A stretch of DNA of 64,000 bases from assembly GCF_021245735.1 (NCBI RefSeq), contig NZ_JAJISB010000020.1:62001-126000 (forward strand). Reading direction: 5' to 3'. This DNA comes from Brevibacillus daliensis (lineage in GTDB: Bacteria > Bacillota > Bacilli > Brevibacillales > Brevibacillaceae). The translations under genes were made by a program, and so were the position numbers. Shown here one piece after another: positions 33,860 through 43,086 of the stretch (within the stretch, counting starts at the first letter, position 1; each line of letters opens with the position of its first letter). A model generated the notes under the pieces. It ran no database searches, had not been told where the DNA came from, and saw nothing but the letters and a program-made list of their open reading frames with translations.

Positions 33860-36640
33860 ATGAGCATCGATTACGGCAAAACGCTTAACCTTCCAAAAAC
33901 AGAGTTCCCGATGCGTGGTAACTTGCCTGTTCGCGAGCCAGAAGTAGCAGCAACATGGAATGAATTAGATATTTACCAAAAGGTATTGGAACGCACAAAA
34001 GGACGTCCTTCTTTTACTTTGCATGATGGTCCTCCATATGCGAATGGTGACATCCATATTGGTCATGCCTTGAATAAAGTTTTGAAGGACATTATTGTTC
34101 GCTATAAATCCATGGCAGGATTCTACGCACCGTATGTTCCAGGCTGGGATACGCATGGTTTGCCAATTGAGCAAGCGATTGTTAATGCGAAAAAACTGGA
34201 TCGCCGCAACATTGAAGTGAACGAATTCCGTAAGCTGTGTGAAGAGTATGCATGGAGTTATGTAGACAAACAACGTGAACAGTTTAAGCGTCTTGGTATT
34301 CGTGGTGATTGGGAAAATCCTTACGTGACACTGCTTCCAGAATTCGAATCGGCACAGGTTCGCGTATTCGGAGCAATGGCTACAAAAGGATATATTTACA
34401 AAGGTCTACGTTGTGTGTATTGGTCTCCATCTTCTGAAACAGCTCTGGCTGATGCAGAAATTGAATATCAAGACAAGCGTTCAGCATCCATCTACGTTCG
34501 CTTTATGGTAGAGGACGGTAAAGGGAAATTGGATCAAGATACAGGCGTAATCATCTGGACCACTACTCCTTGGACTATTCCAGCTAACATGGCTATCTCT
34601 TTAAATCCTGAGCTAGAATATAGTGTTGTTCGAGCTGATGATAATAAATATTTGGTAGCATCTGGTCTGCTAGAATCTGTAACGAAAGAAATTGGTTGGG
34701 AACAAGTAGAAGTGCTATCTACTCTAAAAGGTTCTGAATTAGAAGGTGTTGTAACAAAACATCCATTCTATGATCGTCCATCTCCATTAATCTTGGGTGA
34801 GCACGTTACGCTTGACGCTGGTACCGGCTGCGTACACACAGCACCTGGACACGGGGAAGATGACTTTAACGTAGGGAAGGCTTATAACCTTGATGTTCTT
34901 TGCCCAGTTGATCATGAAGGTAAGATGACCAAAGAAGCTCCAGGCTTTGAAGGATTGTTCTATGAAGATGCGAATAAAGTGGTTTCTGAGAAATTGAAAG
35001 AACAGGGTGCTTTACTAAAACTTAGCTTTATCACTCACTCGTACCCTCATGACTGGCGTACGAAAAAGCCAATCATCTATCGTGCTACAGAACAATGGTT
35101 TGCTTCCATTGATGGATTCCGTGATCAGTTGCTAGAAGCGATTAAAAATGTGAAATGGATTCCTCATTGGGGTGAGACTCGCCTAGGTAACATGGTGGCT
35201 GACCGCGGCGACTGGTGTATCTCTCGTCAACGTGTATGGGGTGTGCCGATTCCAATTTTTTATTGTAAATCATGCAATGAGCCAATCATTAATGAACAAA
35301 CCATCGACCATATTGCGAATCTGTTTGAAAAAGAAGGATCAAGCGTCTGGTTTGCTCGTGAAGCTGATGAATTAATCCCTGAGGGACTTACTTGCTCTTG
35401 CGGCTGCAATGAATTCCGCAAAGAAACAGACATCATGGATGTATGGTTCGACTCCGGGTCATCCCATGCAGCAGTGCTTCGTCAACGTGAAGAACTAAGC
35501 TGGCCTGCTGATTTGTATCTGGAAGGTTCTGACCAGTATCGTGGTTGGTTCAACTCATCATTGTCTACATCGGTAGCAGTTTTTGGACAGGCTCCGTATA
35601 AAGGCGTACTTAGCCACGGTTTCACAATGGATGGAGAAGGACGCAAAATGTCCAAGTCCTTGGGTAACACAATTGCACCTGTACAAGTAACAGAGAAATT
35701 AGGAGCGGATATCCTTCGCTTGTGGGTATCTTCCGTAGATTATCAATCTGATCACCGTATCTCAGATGCGATTTTGGCTCAAAATGCAGAGGTATATCGC
35801 AAAATCCGTAATACCTTCCGCTTCTTGCTAGGTAATCTGGATGGATTTGATCCTACTAAACATCGTGTAGACTACGATCGTTTACCTGAATTTGATCGCT
35901 TTATGCTTGCAAAAACGGCAGAAGTTGTTAAGCGTGCGCGTAAAGCATACGATGAGTATCAATTCCATACGGTATATCAAACTGTGCACAATTTCTGCAC
36001 CATTGAATTATCTTCGTTCTTCATGGATATCTCTAAGGATCGTCTCTATGTAGAAGCGCCAGATAGTGAAAAACGCCGTGTAGCACAAACCATTATGTAT
36101 GACATCTTGCTAGATCTGGTTAAATTACTCTCCCCAATCATTCCGCATACAGCGGATGAAGTGTGGAAATATATCCCTGGAGTAAGCGAGGCAAGTGTTC
36201 AGCTTACAGATATGCCAGAGGTGAATGAGCAACATCTATCCTTTGGTAAAGAATTGCAAGATAAATGGAACGCATTCCTGGAAGTGCGCGATGAAGTATT
36301 GAAGGCAATGGAAGAAGCTCGTGCTAACAAAGTATTTGGTAACTCTGTGGATGCGAAGTTAGTACTATATCCACAAACGGATGAGGTTTACCAAACCTTG
36401 GCTAGCATGGATGACCTGGCTGATCTATTCATCGTGGCTCAAGTTGAATTGCATGAAGCGGGAGCTACTGCTTCTGAGGGAGCTGCCAAGTTGGAGGGAA
36501 TCTCAGTTGCAGTGCTTCCAGCAGATGGTGAAAAATGTGAACGTTGCCGTGTTGTTAAAACGGATGTAGGACAGGTGGAGAAACATCCAACTGTATGTGT
36601 ACGTTGTGCAACCATCGTAGATGAGCATTTTACTGCTTAA
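33860..36640 (+). CDS. ileS: Isoleucyl-tRNA synthetase
   Basis: IleS charges tRNA-Ile and edits mischarged valine. The 926-residue class I synthetase has the HIGH motif in [18 protein letters not shown] (about 58-75), editing (CP1) domain pieces [11 protein letters not shown] and [11 protein letters not shown], the [12 protein letters not shown] segment, KMSKSLGN (about 595-602) and a C-terminal zinc site CERCRVV ... CVRC. ATG 33860 follows AAAAGGAGTG. It is controlled by the T-box just upstream and is ended by a hairpin. Confidence 0.98.
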   Translation: MSIDYGKTLNLPKTEFPMRGNLPVREPEVAATWNELDIYQKVLERTKGRPSFTLHDGPPYANGDIHIGHALNKVLKDIIVRYKSMAGFYAPYVPGWDTHGLPIEQAIVNAKKLDRRNIEVNEFRKLCEEYAWSYVDKQREQFKRLGIRGDWENPYVTLLPEFESAQVRVFGAMATKGYIYKGLRCVYWSPSSETALADAEIEYQDKRSASIYVRFMVEDGKGKLDQDTGVIIWTTTPWTIPANMAISLNPELEYSVVRADDNKYLVASGLLESVTKEIGWEQVEVLSTLKGSELEGVVTKHPFYDRPSPLILGEHVTLDAGTGCVHTAPGHGEDDFNVGKAYNLDVLCPVDHEGKMTKEAPGFEGLFYEDANKVVSEKLKEQGALLKLSFITHSYPHDWRTKKPIIYRATEQWFASIDGFRDQLLEAIKNVKWIPHWGETRLGNMVADRGDWCISRQRVWGVPIPIFYCKSCNEPIINEQTIDHIANLFEKEGSSVWFAREADELIPEGLTCSCGCNEFRKETDIMDVWFDSGSSHAAVLRQREELSWPADLYLEGSDQYRGWFNSSLSTSVAVFGQAPYKGVLSHGFTMDGEGRKMSKSLGNTIAPVQVTEKLGADILRLWVSSVDYQSDHRISDAILAQNAEVYRKIRNTFRFLLGNLDGFDPTKHRVDYDRLPEFDRFMLAKTAEVVKRARKAYDEYQFHTVYQTVHNFCTIELSSFFMDISKDRLYVEAPDSEKRRVAQTIMYDILLDLVKLLSPIIPHTADEVWKYIPGVSEASVQLTDMPEVNEQHLSFGKELQDKWNAFLEVRDEVLKAMEEARANKVFGNSVDAKLVLYPQTDEVYQTLASMDDLADLFIVAQVELHEAGATASEGAAKLEGISVAVLPADGEKCERCRVVKTDVGQVEKHPTVCVRCATIVDEHFTA

Positions 36641-36677
36641 GAATAAGAGAGTTATAACAGAATAAGGATAACCTATA

Positions 36678-36729
36678 CAAAAAGCGTTCTTGCCTTGGGA
36701 AAATAATTCCCTGGTAAGAACGTTTTTTT
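36678..36729 (+). terminator. Terminator after ileS
   Basis: AAAAGCGTTCTTGCC pairs with the GGTAAGAACGTTTTTT side around an inner TTGGGAA/TTCCC stem, ending in seven T. Confidence 0.85.
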
Positions 36730-36742
36730 GTCGGGCATACTA
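36714..36742 (+). promoter_or_regulatory. Candidate sigma-G promoter of ylyA
   Basis: CATACTA at 36736-36742 fits the sigma-G -10 consensus (CATWMTA) in full; GTAAG at 36714-36718 fits 4 of 5 positions of the -35 (GHATR) with a 17-bp spacer. The -35 lies in the 3' arm of the ileS terminator. B. subtilis ylyA is known to be expressed in the forespore under sigma-G. Confidence 0.45.
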
Positions 36743-36784
36743 CCTTTGCAAAGAGTCCTCAAAGAAACAAGGGAGGCAACCTAA

Positions 36785-37549
36785 ATGGACAAAAGAACTC
36801 TCGCCAATTTACGTGAGCGATTATTAGATGAAAAAGAAAGCCTGCAACTACGCCTAGAGGAAAATAATCATTATGGAATGGAAAGCTCTATGGGGCAGGC
36901 TGTGTCGGAACTCTCAACCTACGATAACCATCCCGCTGATATAGGGACAGAAATGTTTGAGCGTGAAAAGGATATTGCCTTGTACCAGCTGGACAGAGAA
37001 ACCATGCGAGAGATTGATCAGGCATTGGTTCGGATGGAAAAAGGTACATATGGCATATGTACTGTTTGTGGAAAAGAGATAGCAGTGGATCGATTAATTG
37101 CACTCCCCCAAGCGCTTACGTGTAAGGAGCATGCACCAGCACCTAACATTAACCATCAGCGCCCGATAGAAGAAGAGTTTTTGAAATCGCCGTTTGGTCG
37201 GACTTCTCTAGATGATGAAGACAAAAACTATTTTGATGGGGAAGATGCGTGGCAGATTGTTGAGTCCTGGGGTACTTCCAGCACTCCTTTTTCCTATAAC
37301 GATCCTAACAAGCTCGATTACAATGAGATGTTTATTGAATCTGATGAGCCAGAGGGATATGTAGAAGCAGTAGAACAGATCGGTTACACGGACATTTATG
37401 GCTATAATGGTCCTGATAGTGTTCATTTTATTCGAAGCGACGCGTACAACAACTATATGCATAACGATGAAGGCAGGGGCATCATGATGTCGTACGAGGA
37501 ATACTTGGACAACTTGGCAAAACAGGAAGCAAATGAGGATTTGACTTGA
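36785..37549 (+). CDS. ylyA: DksA/TraR-type zinc-finger regulator YlyA
   Basis: This 254-residue protein has an N-terminal coiled coil (LRERLLDEKESLQLRLEE) and a DksA/TraR part with MEKGTYGICTVCGKEIAVDRLIALPQALTCKEH (about 82-115), holding the zinc cysteines CxxC and a third Cys. It follows ileS, which is where B. subtilis has ylyA, an RNA-polymerase-binding forespore protein that affects germination genes; family members are also called YteA. The long acidic C-terminal half is typical of this sporulation subfamily. ATG 36785 follows AAGGGAGGCAAC. Confidence 0.85.
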   Translation: MDKRTLANLRERLLDEKESLQLRLEENNHYGMESSMGQAVSELSTYDNHPADIGTEMFEREKDIALYQLDRETMREIDQALVRMEKGTYGICTVCGKEIAVDRLIALPQALTCKEHAPAPNINHQRPIEEEFLKSPFGRTSLDDEDKNYFDGEDAWQIVESWGTSSTPFSYNDPNKLDYNEMFIESDEPEGYVEAVEQIGYTDIYGYNGPDSVHFIRSDAYNNYMHNDEGRGIMMSYEEYLDNLAKQEANEDLT

Positions 37550-37565
37550 TGGTTCGGGGGATATC

Positions 37566-38687
37566 ATGATTATCGAACGTATAGACACGTACCCCTGTTT
37601 GTATGAACTTCCTACACCTTATGGAGATGCAAATGGATATAAGAAATATCGCTCCTGTTACTTGATTAAAATTACAACTTGTTCTGGCATAGAAGGCTGG
37701 GGCGAGTGTATAGACTGGCTGCCAACGCTTGATGTGGGATTTCGCGAACGCATTATACCGTATTTGATAGGAAAAAATGCGACTGACCGAATCAAAGTAA
37801 GTAAGGTAATTAAAAAATGGCATCAACGTGCCGCTACGGCTGTCAGTATGGCTCTGACCGAAATAATGGCGAAGGCTACCGGCCTTTTTGTTTGCCAACT
37901 CTGGGGAGGTCAATGGCATGAACGGATTCCTGTCTATGCCTCCTTTCAGACGTATCAAGAGAGCGCTGATTGGACAAAGCACTCTTTGCAAATAGTTTCT
38001 AAGGCGGTTGCAGAAGGCTATAGCATGGCAAAAGTAAAAATTGGTGGGAGAACTGTTAAGGAGGATCAAGCTCATATTTCGCTGTTGCAAAACGAACTAG
38101 CAAAGAGCATGTCCTTTGCTCTTGATGCTAATCAAAGCTACGACGTGGCAACCATATGTGAGTGGCAGTCTCTTCTTCAAAAGTGGTCAAACATCATGTG
38201 GATAGAAGAACCACTACCCATGGAGCGTATCAATGACTATGCATTACTGCGGGCAAAGCTGCCAGTGGCGCTGGCAGGTGGAGAGAACATTCTTAACGTA
38301 AAACCGTTTCTTGGGTTATGTCAGCAGGGTGCCATTGATATTGCTCAGCCTGATCCGATGCACGAGGATGGGATCGATGGATATCGGCATACGCTAGAAA
38401 CCATGCGAAGTATAGGTGTCAGAGTGTCTCCCCATGTTTTTGATGGGGGACTTTCCCGCCTTTATGCACTCCTTGCACAGGCATGTTTACCACCATGGGG
38501 CAAGATGACTGGAGAAGAAATTGAGCCAGTGGAGTGGGATGTTATGGAAAATCCATTTACTGAAATGATCTCTCTTCGTCCGGTAAGCGGTTATGTGACG
38601 ATACGACAAGGCGTAGGAATTGGTGTGGAAATCGATCAGGACCTTCTTGCTCATTACCGCTGGGATGGAAGAATGTATCAAGCGTAA
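37566..38687 (+). CDS. Enolase-superfamily (mandelate racemase/muconate lactonizing) enzyme
   Basis: This 373-residue protein has the enolase-superfamily layout: N-terminal cap domain, then the barrel with catalytic lysines in AKVKIGG (KxK), metal ligands in LDANQSY (Asp), WIEEPL (Glu) and LAGGEN (Glu), an Asp in AQPDPM, and a His in SPHVFDG forming the His-Asp pair of the mandelate racemase subgroup. Such enzymes take a proton from the carbon next to a carboxylate, as racemases or acid-sugar dehydratases; the substrate is unknown. It begins 16 nt after ylyA and is followed by a transporter 29 nt on, which may carry the substrate. Confidence 0.88.
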   Translation: MIIERIDTYPCLYELPTPYGDANGYKKYRSCYLIKITTCSGIEGWGECIDWLPTLDVGFRERIIPYLIGKNATDRIKVSKVIKKWHQRAATAVSMALTEIMAKATGLFVCQLWGGQWHERIPVYASFQTYQESADWTKHSLQIVSKAVAEGYSMAKVKIGGRTVKEDQAHISLLQNELAKSMSFALDANQSYDVATICEWQSLLQKWSNIMWIEEPLPMERINDYALLRAKLPVALAGGENILNVKPFLGLCQQGAIDIAQPDPMHEDGIDGYRHTLETMRSIGVRVSPHVFDGGLSRLYALLAQACLPPWGKMTGEEIEPVEWDVMENPFTEMISLRPVSGYVTIRQGVGIGVEIDQDLLAHYRWDGRMYQA

Positions 38688-38716
38688 TGAATCAACATTG
38701 AAAGGAGAATTCAAGT

Positions 38717-40171
38717 ATGGCTGCCGAGGCACATGTACAACAGAGCAACTCCAAAAACCTGGTTGGACTGACGGGAGTTCCGTTGGTAATGGTTCTTGGC
38801 AACTCAATGCTCATTCCTATTTTGCCAACCATGAAAACTGAGCTTAGCTTAACGACATTTCAAACCAGTTTCTTAATCACTGCATTCTCCATTGCTGCTG
38901 GGCTTGTTATACCTCTAGCGGGATATCTCTCTGATCGCTTTAATCGTAAAATGGTTATAACTATTGCGCTATCTTTATATGGAATAGGCGGTTTAGTCGC
39001 TGGACTTGCCGCGCTATGGATGGACAATCCATACGGGATTATCATAGCAGGTCGGGTATTGCAGGGGATTGGTGCAGCAGGAACTTCACCTATAGCTATG
39101 GCATTAGTGGGTGATTTGTTTGACGGAGCATCCGAAAGTAGAGCGCTTGGTTTATTGGAAACATCAAACGGATTAGGGAAGGTTCTTTCTCCCATCCTAG
39201 GTTCTCTGTTTGCGTTATGGACATGGTACGCGGTGTTTCTAGCATTTCCTGTAATCTGCGCAGTTGTACTTGTGATCTTTTTAATGCTGGTAAAAGAAAA
39301 AAAACAAGACAAGAAACCAAAATCAGTTAAAGAGTATATAGCTTCTATTGGTAAAGTCTTTAAGAAAAATGGAAAATGGCTTATTCCTGCATTTTTTATC
39401 GGGAGTATCTGTTTATCCACTTTATTCGGGGTCTTGTTTTACCTGTCTGACCTGCTTGAAGAAACGTATGGCATAGATGGCGTGTTAAAAGGATTGTTTC
39501 TTGCTATTCCACTACTTGCAATGAGTATCACAGCGTTTATTACAGGAGCAATAATTAAGAAAAGATTGACGCTGATGCGTGCTCTGATCGTCACAGGTAT
39601 GCTACTGTTAACCATTTCTTATGTAGTTGCCAGCTTTATTCAAAATGTGTATGTCTTAATAGGTATCCTCGTTATTGGTAGCGTCGGTACTGGAATGATC
39701 TTGCCTTGTCTTAATTCCATGATCATAGGCTCTGTTAAAAAATCGGAGCGTGGTATGATAACTTCTCTCTATAATGGGGTTAGGTTTATTGGCGTCGCAT
39801 TAGGGCCGCCTATTTTTACGTGGTTACTTGGATTTTCAACGAAAGTCATGTTTTTTTCAATTGCCACGGTTAGTTTGATATTTGCAGCTCTTGCCTTTTT
39901 CCTAATTACCCCGCAAAAACAGGAGAGTAGTTTATCAACAGAGGAAGATACCTCCAAGAGATCGGATGAGGGTAATAAAAAGGATGAAAAACAACTGCTT
40001 GATACGAAATCGCTGGAAGAAATGGCTGTAATGATTGGGATAAAGGAAAAAAGCAAAGAAGACGCAAGAAAAGAAACAGCGCAGAAAGAGTTAGGATTTG
40101 ATCCTTCTGAACTTCTAGCCAAAATCATGGAGAAAAAAGAAAACAACAATGAGAAGGATAAAGCCAAATAG
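38717..40171 (+). CDS. MFS transporter with long charged C-terminal tail
   Basis: This 484-residue protein has 12 predicted membrane segments in the first 400 residues, with the MFS motif A-like loop GYLSDRFNRKMV (about 74-85) and the RVLQGIGAAGTSP segment (motif B, about 114-126) as in drug or metabolite exporters. The last about 80 residues are a cytoplasmic tail rich in Lys, Glu and Asp. ATG 38717 follows AAAGGAGAATTC. Being next to the enolase-superfamily gene, it may move that enzyme's substrate or product; a drug-export role is equally possible. Confidence 0.88.
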   Translation: MAAEAHVQQSNSKNLVGLTGVPLVMVLGNSMLIPILPTMKTELSLTTFQTSFLITAFSIAAGLVIPLAGYLSDRFNRKMVITIALSLYGIGGLVAGLAALWMDNPYGIIIAGRVLQGIGAAGTSPIAMALVGDLFDGASESRALGLLETSNGLGKVLSPILGSLFALWTWYAVFLAFPVICAVVLVIFLMLVKEKKQDKKPKSVKEYIASIGKVFKKNGKWLIPAFFIGSICLSTLFGVLFYLSDLLEETYGIDGVLKGLFLAIPLLAMSITAFITGAIIKKRLTLMRALIVTGMLLLTISYVVASFIQNVYVLIGILVIGSVGTGMILPCLNSMIIGSVKKSERGMITSLYNGVRFIGVALGPPIFTWLLGFSTKVMFFSIATVSLIFAALAFFLITPQKQESSLSTEEDTSKRSDEGNKKDEKQLLDTKSLEEMAVMIGIKEKSKEDARKETAQKELGFDPSELLAKIMEKKENNNEKDKAK

Positions 40172-40225
40172 GGAATAACCCGGTAAGAATGCAAATATCT
40201 TTTGCATGATCCGGGTTATTTTGTG
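40171..40225. terminator. Bidirectional terminator between convergent genes
   Basis: AATAACCCGG at 40174-40183 pairs with CCGGGTTATT at 40211-40220, with inner ATGCAAA/TTTGCAT, and A- and T-rich flanks on the two sides. It lies between the + strand transporter and the - strand hydrolase. Confidence 0.8.
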
Positions 40226-40245
40226 TGAGGATCGTATTCGTGAGG

Positions 40246-40920
40246 TTAGGAAGTTCTTTCTACCCATTTATAGATTTGGCACATGGTTTCATCCAGATTT
40301 GTGGTCACGTTCTGAGAAGGTAATGACCAGCGATTGGTATTAAAATAACCAGCGTGTAATCGCATACCACGTAATTTTGGATCATATGGGATTTTTACTT
40401 GGAGAAAGGGAGATCTGAATGACCAAGGCTTCGTATAGGTAATAGGATCTCCCCATTTTCCTGCGGCTTTTAGTACAGCGGTTTTATGAGATAGTCGTTT
40501 AGGAATAATTTTTGGAGACCCAATTTGGACGATTAGTTCAACTTCAATTTGCGTCTCTTCAAGTAACCGGATAGCAGCCCACACAGCTGCTACTCCCCCA
40601 CCTGAATGTCCAATAAGAACAAGCTTACCGCCGTTCTGATATCGTTTTTTTATTTCATTAGCTACATAAGCACCACCGAAGGAACCGTTACGGTAATCTT
40701 TTCGCACCTGAGCTATCTGTTTCCACAGAGCTTTTTTTCGAGCGGGTAAATCCATTCCATCCATAACTCCATACGGAAAAAGACTATAAGTCTGCACAGT
40801 TTGTCCTCTTGAAGAGAAATGTTGAATCGCATGTTGCTGTGCACCTTCAAAAAAATAGGACCATGACTGTATTCCAGCAATAAAGACGAATGTATAGTCA
40901 TAGGAGGTAGATACCTTCAA
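40246..40920 (-). CDS. Alpha/beta hydrolase (lipase-like)
   Basis: This 224-residue soluble protein has the nucleophile elbow LIGHSGGGVAAVWAA (about 100-114; Ser in GHSGG), an N-terminal strand FVFIAGIQSWSYF, and a histidine in RLHAGYF that may belong to the triad. It resembles small lipase-like hydrolases; the substrate is not known. The start is TTG 40920 (complement) with AAGGA 9 nt upstream on that strand; no other start fits the reading frame. It is a single-gene unit. Confidence 0.75.
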   Translation of the reverse strand: MKVSTSYDYTFVFIAGIQSWSYFFEGAQQHAIQHFSSRGQTVQTYSLFPYGVMDGMDLPARKKALWKQIAQVRKDYRNGSFGGAYVANEIKKRYQNGGKLVLIGHSGGGVAAVWAAIRLLEETQIEVELIVQIGSPKIIPKRLSHKTAVLKAAGKWGDPITYTKPWSFRSPFLQVKIPYDPKLRGMRLHAGYFNTNRWSLPSQNVTTNLDETMCQIYKWVERTS

Positions 40921-41051
40921 GTTATCAAATCCTTATTGGTGTAATTGGAAAAAATGTCTTCCCTAGATTTTACCATAGAGGATTAATGATACGGAAGAAG
41001 AGGTGAGGCTCTACTCTGCTACATGGACTACCTAGAGTGTAATCAGAGGAA

Positions 41052-41413
41052 TTGGATTTTCTAACGATGCAATATCGTCTTCAAAAGAGATCCTACGAGA
41101 TAACTTATCCGCAGCAAGAGAGAAAAGTTATTTACTATCAATCCGATAAGATCGGAAGGATATTTCTGGCGAAGGATGAAACATACTGGACGTTAGTAGA
41201 CATTGCCATACTTCCAACATTCAGAGGTCTCGGCAATGGCTCGCAGGTATTGAAACAAATTCTCGATTTAGCACAAAAAAGTAAGGTACATGTACGGTTA
41301 CAAGTTTTACACTCAAATTCAGGGGCCAGGCTCTCTATGAACAACTTGGCTTCATCGTACGTGACAACTCTGACATGTATCGGCAGATGGAATGGGTAGG
41401 CTTCAAGGAATAA
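41052..41413 (+). pseudogene. GNAT-family acetyltransferase, frameshifted
   Basis: The first about 85 codons read as a GNAT acetyltransferase (LAKDETYWTLVDIAILPTFRGLGNGSQVLKQIL, the acetyl-CoA-binding RGLGNGS loop). At a GGGG run near 41322-41325 the frame is lost: the proper ending QALYEQLGFIVRDNSDMYRQMEW, then VGFKE and stop at 41411-41413, is in another frame. Adding one base at the G run restores the whole protein. In the unshifted frame it runs on into an unrelated tail. This is either a recent pseudogene or a sequencing error in a homopolymer. The start (TTG 41052 or ATG 41067) is uncertain. Confidence 0.8.
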
Positions 41414-41486
41414 GAAGGGGCACCCATGCATTTTGTGTTACAACGTTGATTTGCTCTGGAAATGGATAATAGCAGGATCTATGTCT

Positions 41487-41540
41487 AAAAAAACAAGACC
41501 TCTTAGACCGTTAGCGGTTAACAAAGATCTTGTTTTTTTA
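41487..41540. terminator. Bidirectional terminator
   Basis: AAAAAAACAAGA and TCTTGTTTTTTT close a stem with an inner ACCG-TTAG-CGGT hairpin. It lies between the acetyltransferase remnant (+) and the NUDIX gene (-) and may serve both. Confidence 0.8.
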
Positions 41541-41553
41541 TTATGATTCATTT

Positions 41554-42027
41554 TTAACCCATCTGAAGTTTCGATATTTCGGCTAGAGCTAGCGGATATA
41601 CATCATCTTTCATAAATGGACTGAACTTCGGATCGTTGAGTAGATCTTTTACACGAGGGGGTTCATCATAAAGAACAGCTCCACCAACAGAACCCTCACG
41701 AATAATCGCAACTTGGCGTTCTGCTTCAGCTAGATAAATATCCTTGACGATGTTTGACCCAACAGTATATTGCCCAATTTTAGTTATGGAAGATAGGTGA
41801 TAGCCCGTCTCTTCATAGGTTTCACGAACGGCTGCTGCTATGCTTGATTCTCCTGGCTCCACTTTACCCCCGGGAAGCTCTATGCCTCGTTTGGTATGGA
41901 TGGTCAACAATAGTTTACCTTGATAATATGGAAAAACAAGCACATGCATGGCTTGTTCTTTATGAAATTCTTTCGGGTCAAATGTTAGCGTTATAGGTAC
42001 GCCGGATTGATCATGAAAGGTGTACAT
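41554..42027 (-). CDS. NUDIX hydrolase, YtkD/MutT-like
   Basis: The 157-residue protein has a complete NUDIX box: [23 protein letters not shown] (about 54-76; G x5 E x7 REUxEExG). Its length and the KHVWV-like [17 protein letters not shown] start resemble B. subtilis YtkD, a (d)NTP or 8-oxo-dGTP pyrophosphatase active in stress. Its start overlaps the end of the upstream flavin reductase by 17 nt, so the two are co-translated from the - strand. Confidence 0.88.
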   Translation of the reverse strand: MYTFHDQSGVPITLTFDPKEFHKEQAMHVLVFPYYQGKLLLTIHTKRGIELPGGKVEPGESSIAAAVRETYEETGYHLSSITKIGQYTVGSNIVKDIYLAEAERQVAIIREGSVGGAVLYDEPPRVKDLLNDPKFSPFMKDDVYPLALAEISKLQMG

Positions 42028-42940
42028 CTTTTGCCTCCTTGATGCAAAGTGAGATGTGCTTGGCTGTTTTCATAGCCTGCCCGATGGCTAGGGAAAGGCT
42101 GGAATAAAGGCTTCCATTCGCGCTGTCACCAATCGAATACATCCAAGGGTTCACTGTGCGCTGGAATTCATCTACTTGAATAAAGCCCATATCTCCTTGA
42201 GGCAGGTTAATGATGTCATTCGTTTGAGAAGTGACACCTATGCGAGGCATAATCCAGTCAACAGAGATTTGCTGGCTAGCTGATTTCGTATGGAACGTGA
42301 CCAGACAGCGGTCGTCCATAGCGATAGCATTCTCCACTTCTGTATGCATGAGAATTGTCACGTTGGGTAGTAAACAAGCTTTAGCCACCCACTCTTCTCT
42401 TGCTCGAAAATGTCCGTTTCGTACCAACAGCCATATATGGCTGGCATGGGGGGATAGGTTACAAACACTTTCAAGTGCGCGATCTCCCCCTCCAATGACC
42501 ATGACGTCCTTCTGGTGAAGCAATCCTGCCTGAGCTGTTGTAGAAAAATATGGACCTAATACATAAGAGGATACCTGATCCAGCACTGGTAGTGTTACTT
42601 GTCTGACACCTGTTGCAAGCACAACATAATCAGCACGGTACGATTGTTTATCTGTGATAACCTGTTTCCCGGTCGTATCAATCTGGTTCAGTTTTTCCTG
42701 AAACCTAATAGGAATGTCTAACTCTTGCACAGTATGAAGCAATTCTTTGAGTAACTCTTCCCCATCCTTATATACTCTTGGGGGTAAATCCCAGATGCGA
42801 CTATGAATATGGGAAATTTGACCGCCAAGTCGATCATGTTGTTCGATGACAGCATAGGAAAGCCCCAGGCGCTTGCACCAGATGGCTGTTGATATTCCGG
42901 CAATACCTGCGCCGATTATCAAGACTTGCACATGTTCCAC
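42011..42940 (-). CDS. FAD-dependent pyridine-nucleotide oxidoreductase, lacks redox CxxC
   Basis: This 309-residue protein has the FAD loop [21 protein letters not shown] (about 6-26), the NAD(P)H loop [14 protein letters not shown] (about 152-165), and the closing [14 protein letters not shown] motif. It looks like a thioredoxin reductase or ferredoxin-NADP reductase-type flavoprotein, but the CxxC of thioredoxin reductases is absent between the two domains, so a FNR-like or other reductase role is more likely. GTG 42940 (complement) follows GAGGGGAA by 7 nt and precedes the FAD loop directly; the longer upstream frame crosses the promoter region. Confidence 0.85.
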   Translation of the reverse strand: MEHVQVLIIGAGIAGISTAIWCKRLGLSYAVIEQHDRLGGQISHIHSRIWDLPPRVYKDGEELLKELLHTVQELDIPIRFQEKLNQIDTTGKQVITDKQSYRADYVVLATGVRQVTLPVLDQVSSYVLGPYFSTTAQAGLLHQKDVMVIGGGDRALESVCNLSPHASHIWLLVRNGHFRAREEWVAKACLLPNVTILMHTEVENAIAMDDRCLVTFHTKSASQQISVDWIMPRIGVTSQTNDIINLPQGDMGFIQVDEFQRTVNPWMYSIGDSANGSLYSSLSLAIGQAMKTAKHISLCIKEAKDVHLS

Positions 42941-43007
42941 TCCAATTCCCCTCGTTTCTTTCTTTTTCCTTCTCACATCTGTATTCTTATTATACCAAAG
43001 CATATGT

Positions 43008-43035
43008 TTTGTGCCGCAAAAATACGTGTTACAAT
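43008..43035 (+). promoter_or_regulatory. Candidate sigma-A promoter of topB
   Basis: TTTGTG at 43008-43013, a 16-bp spacer and TACAAT at 43030-43035. On the other strand a TATAAT (complement of 42989-42994) may serve the flavin reductase gene, though I see no good -35 for it. Confidence 0.4.
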
Positions 43036-43086
43036 AGGACGGCCAACACTTTGGACCGTATATGACCACGTTGGGAGGAAATAAAC

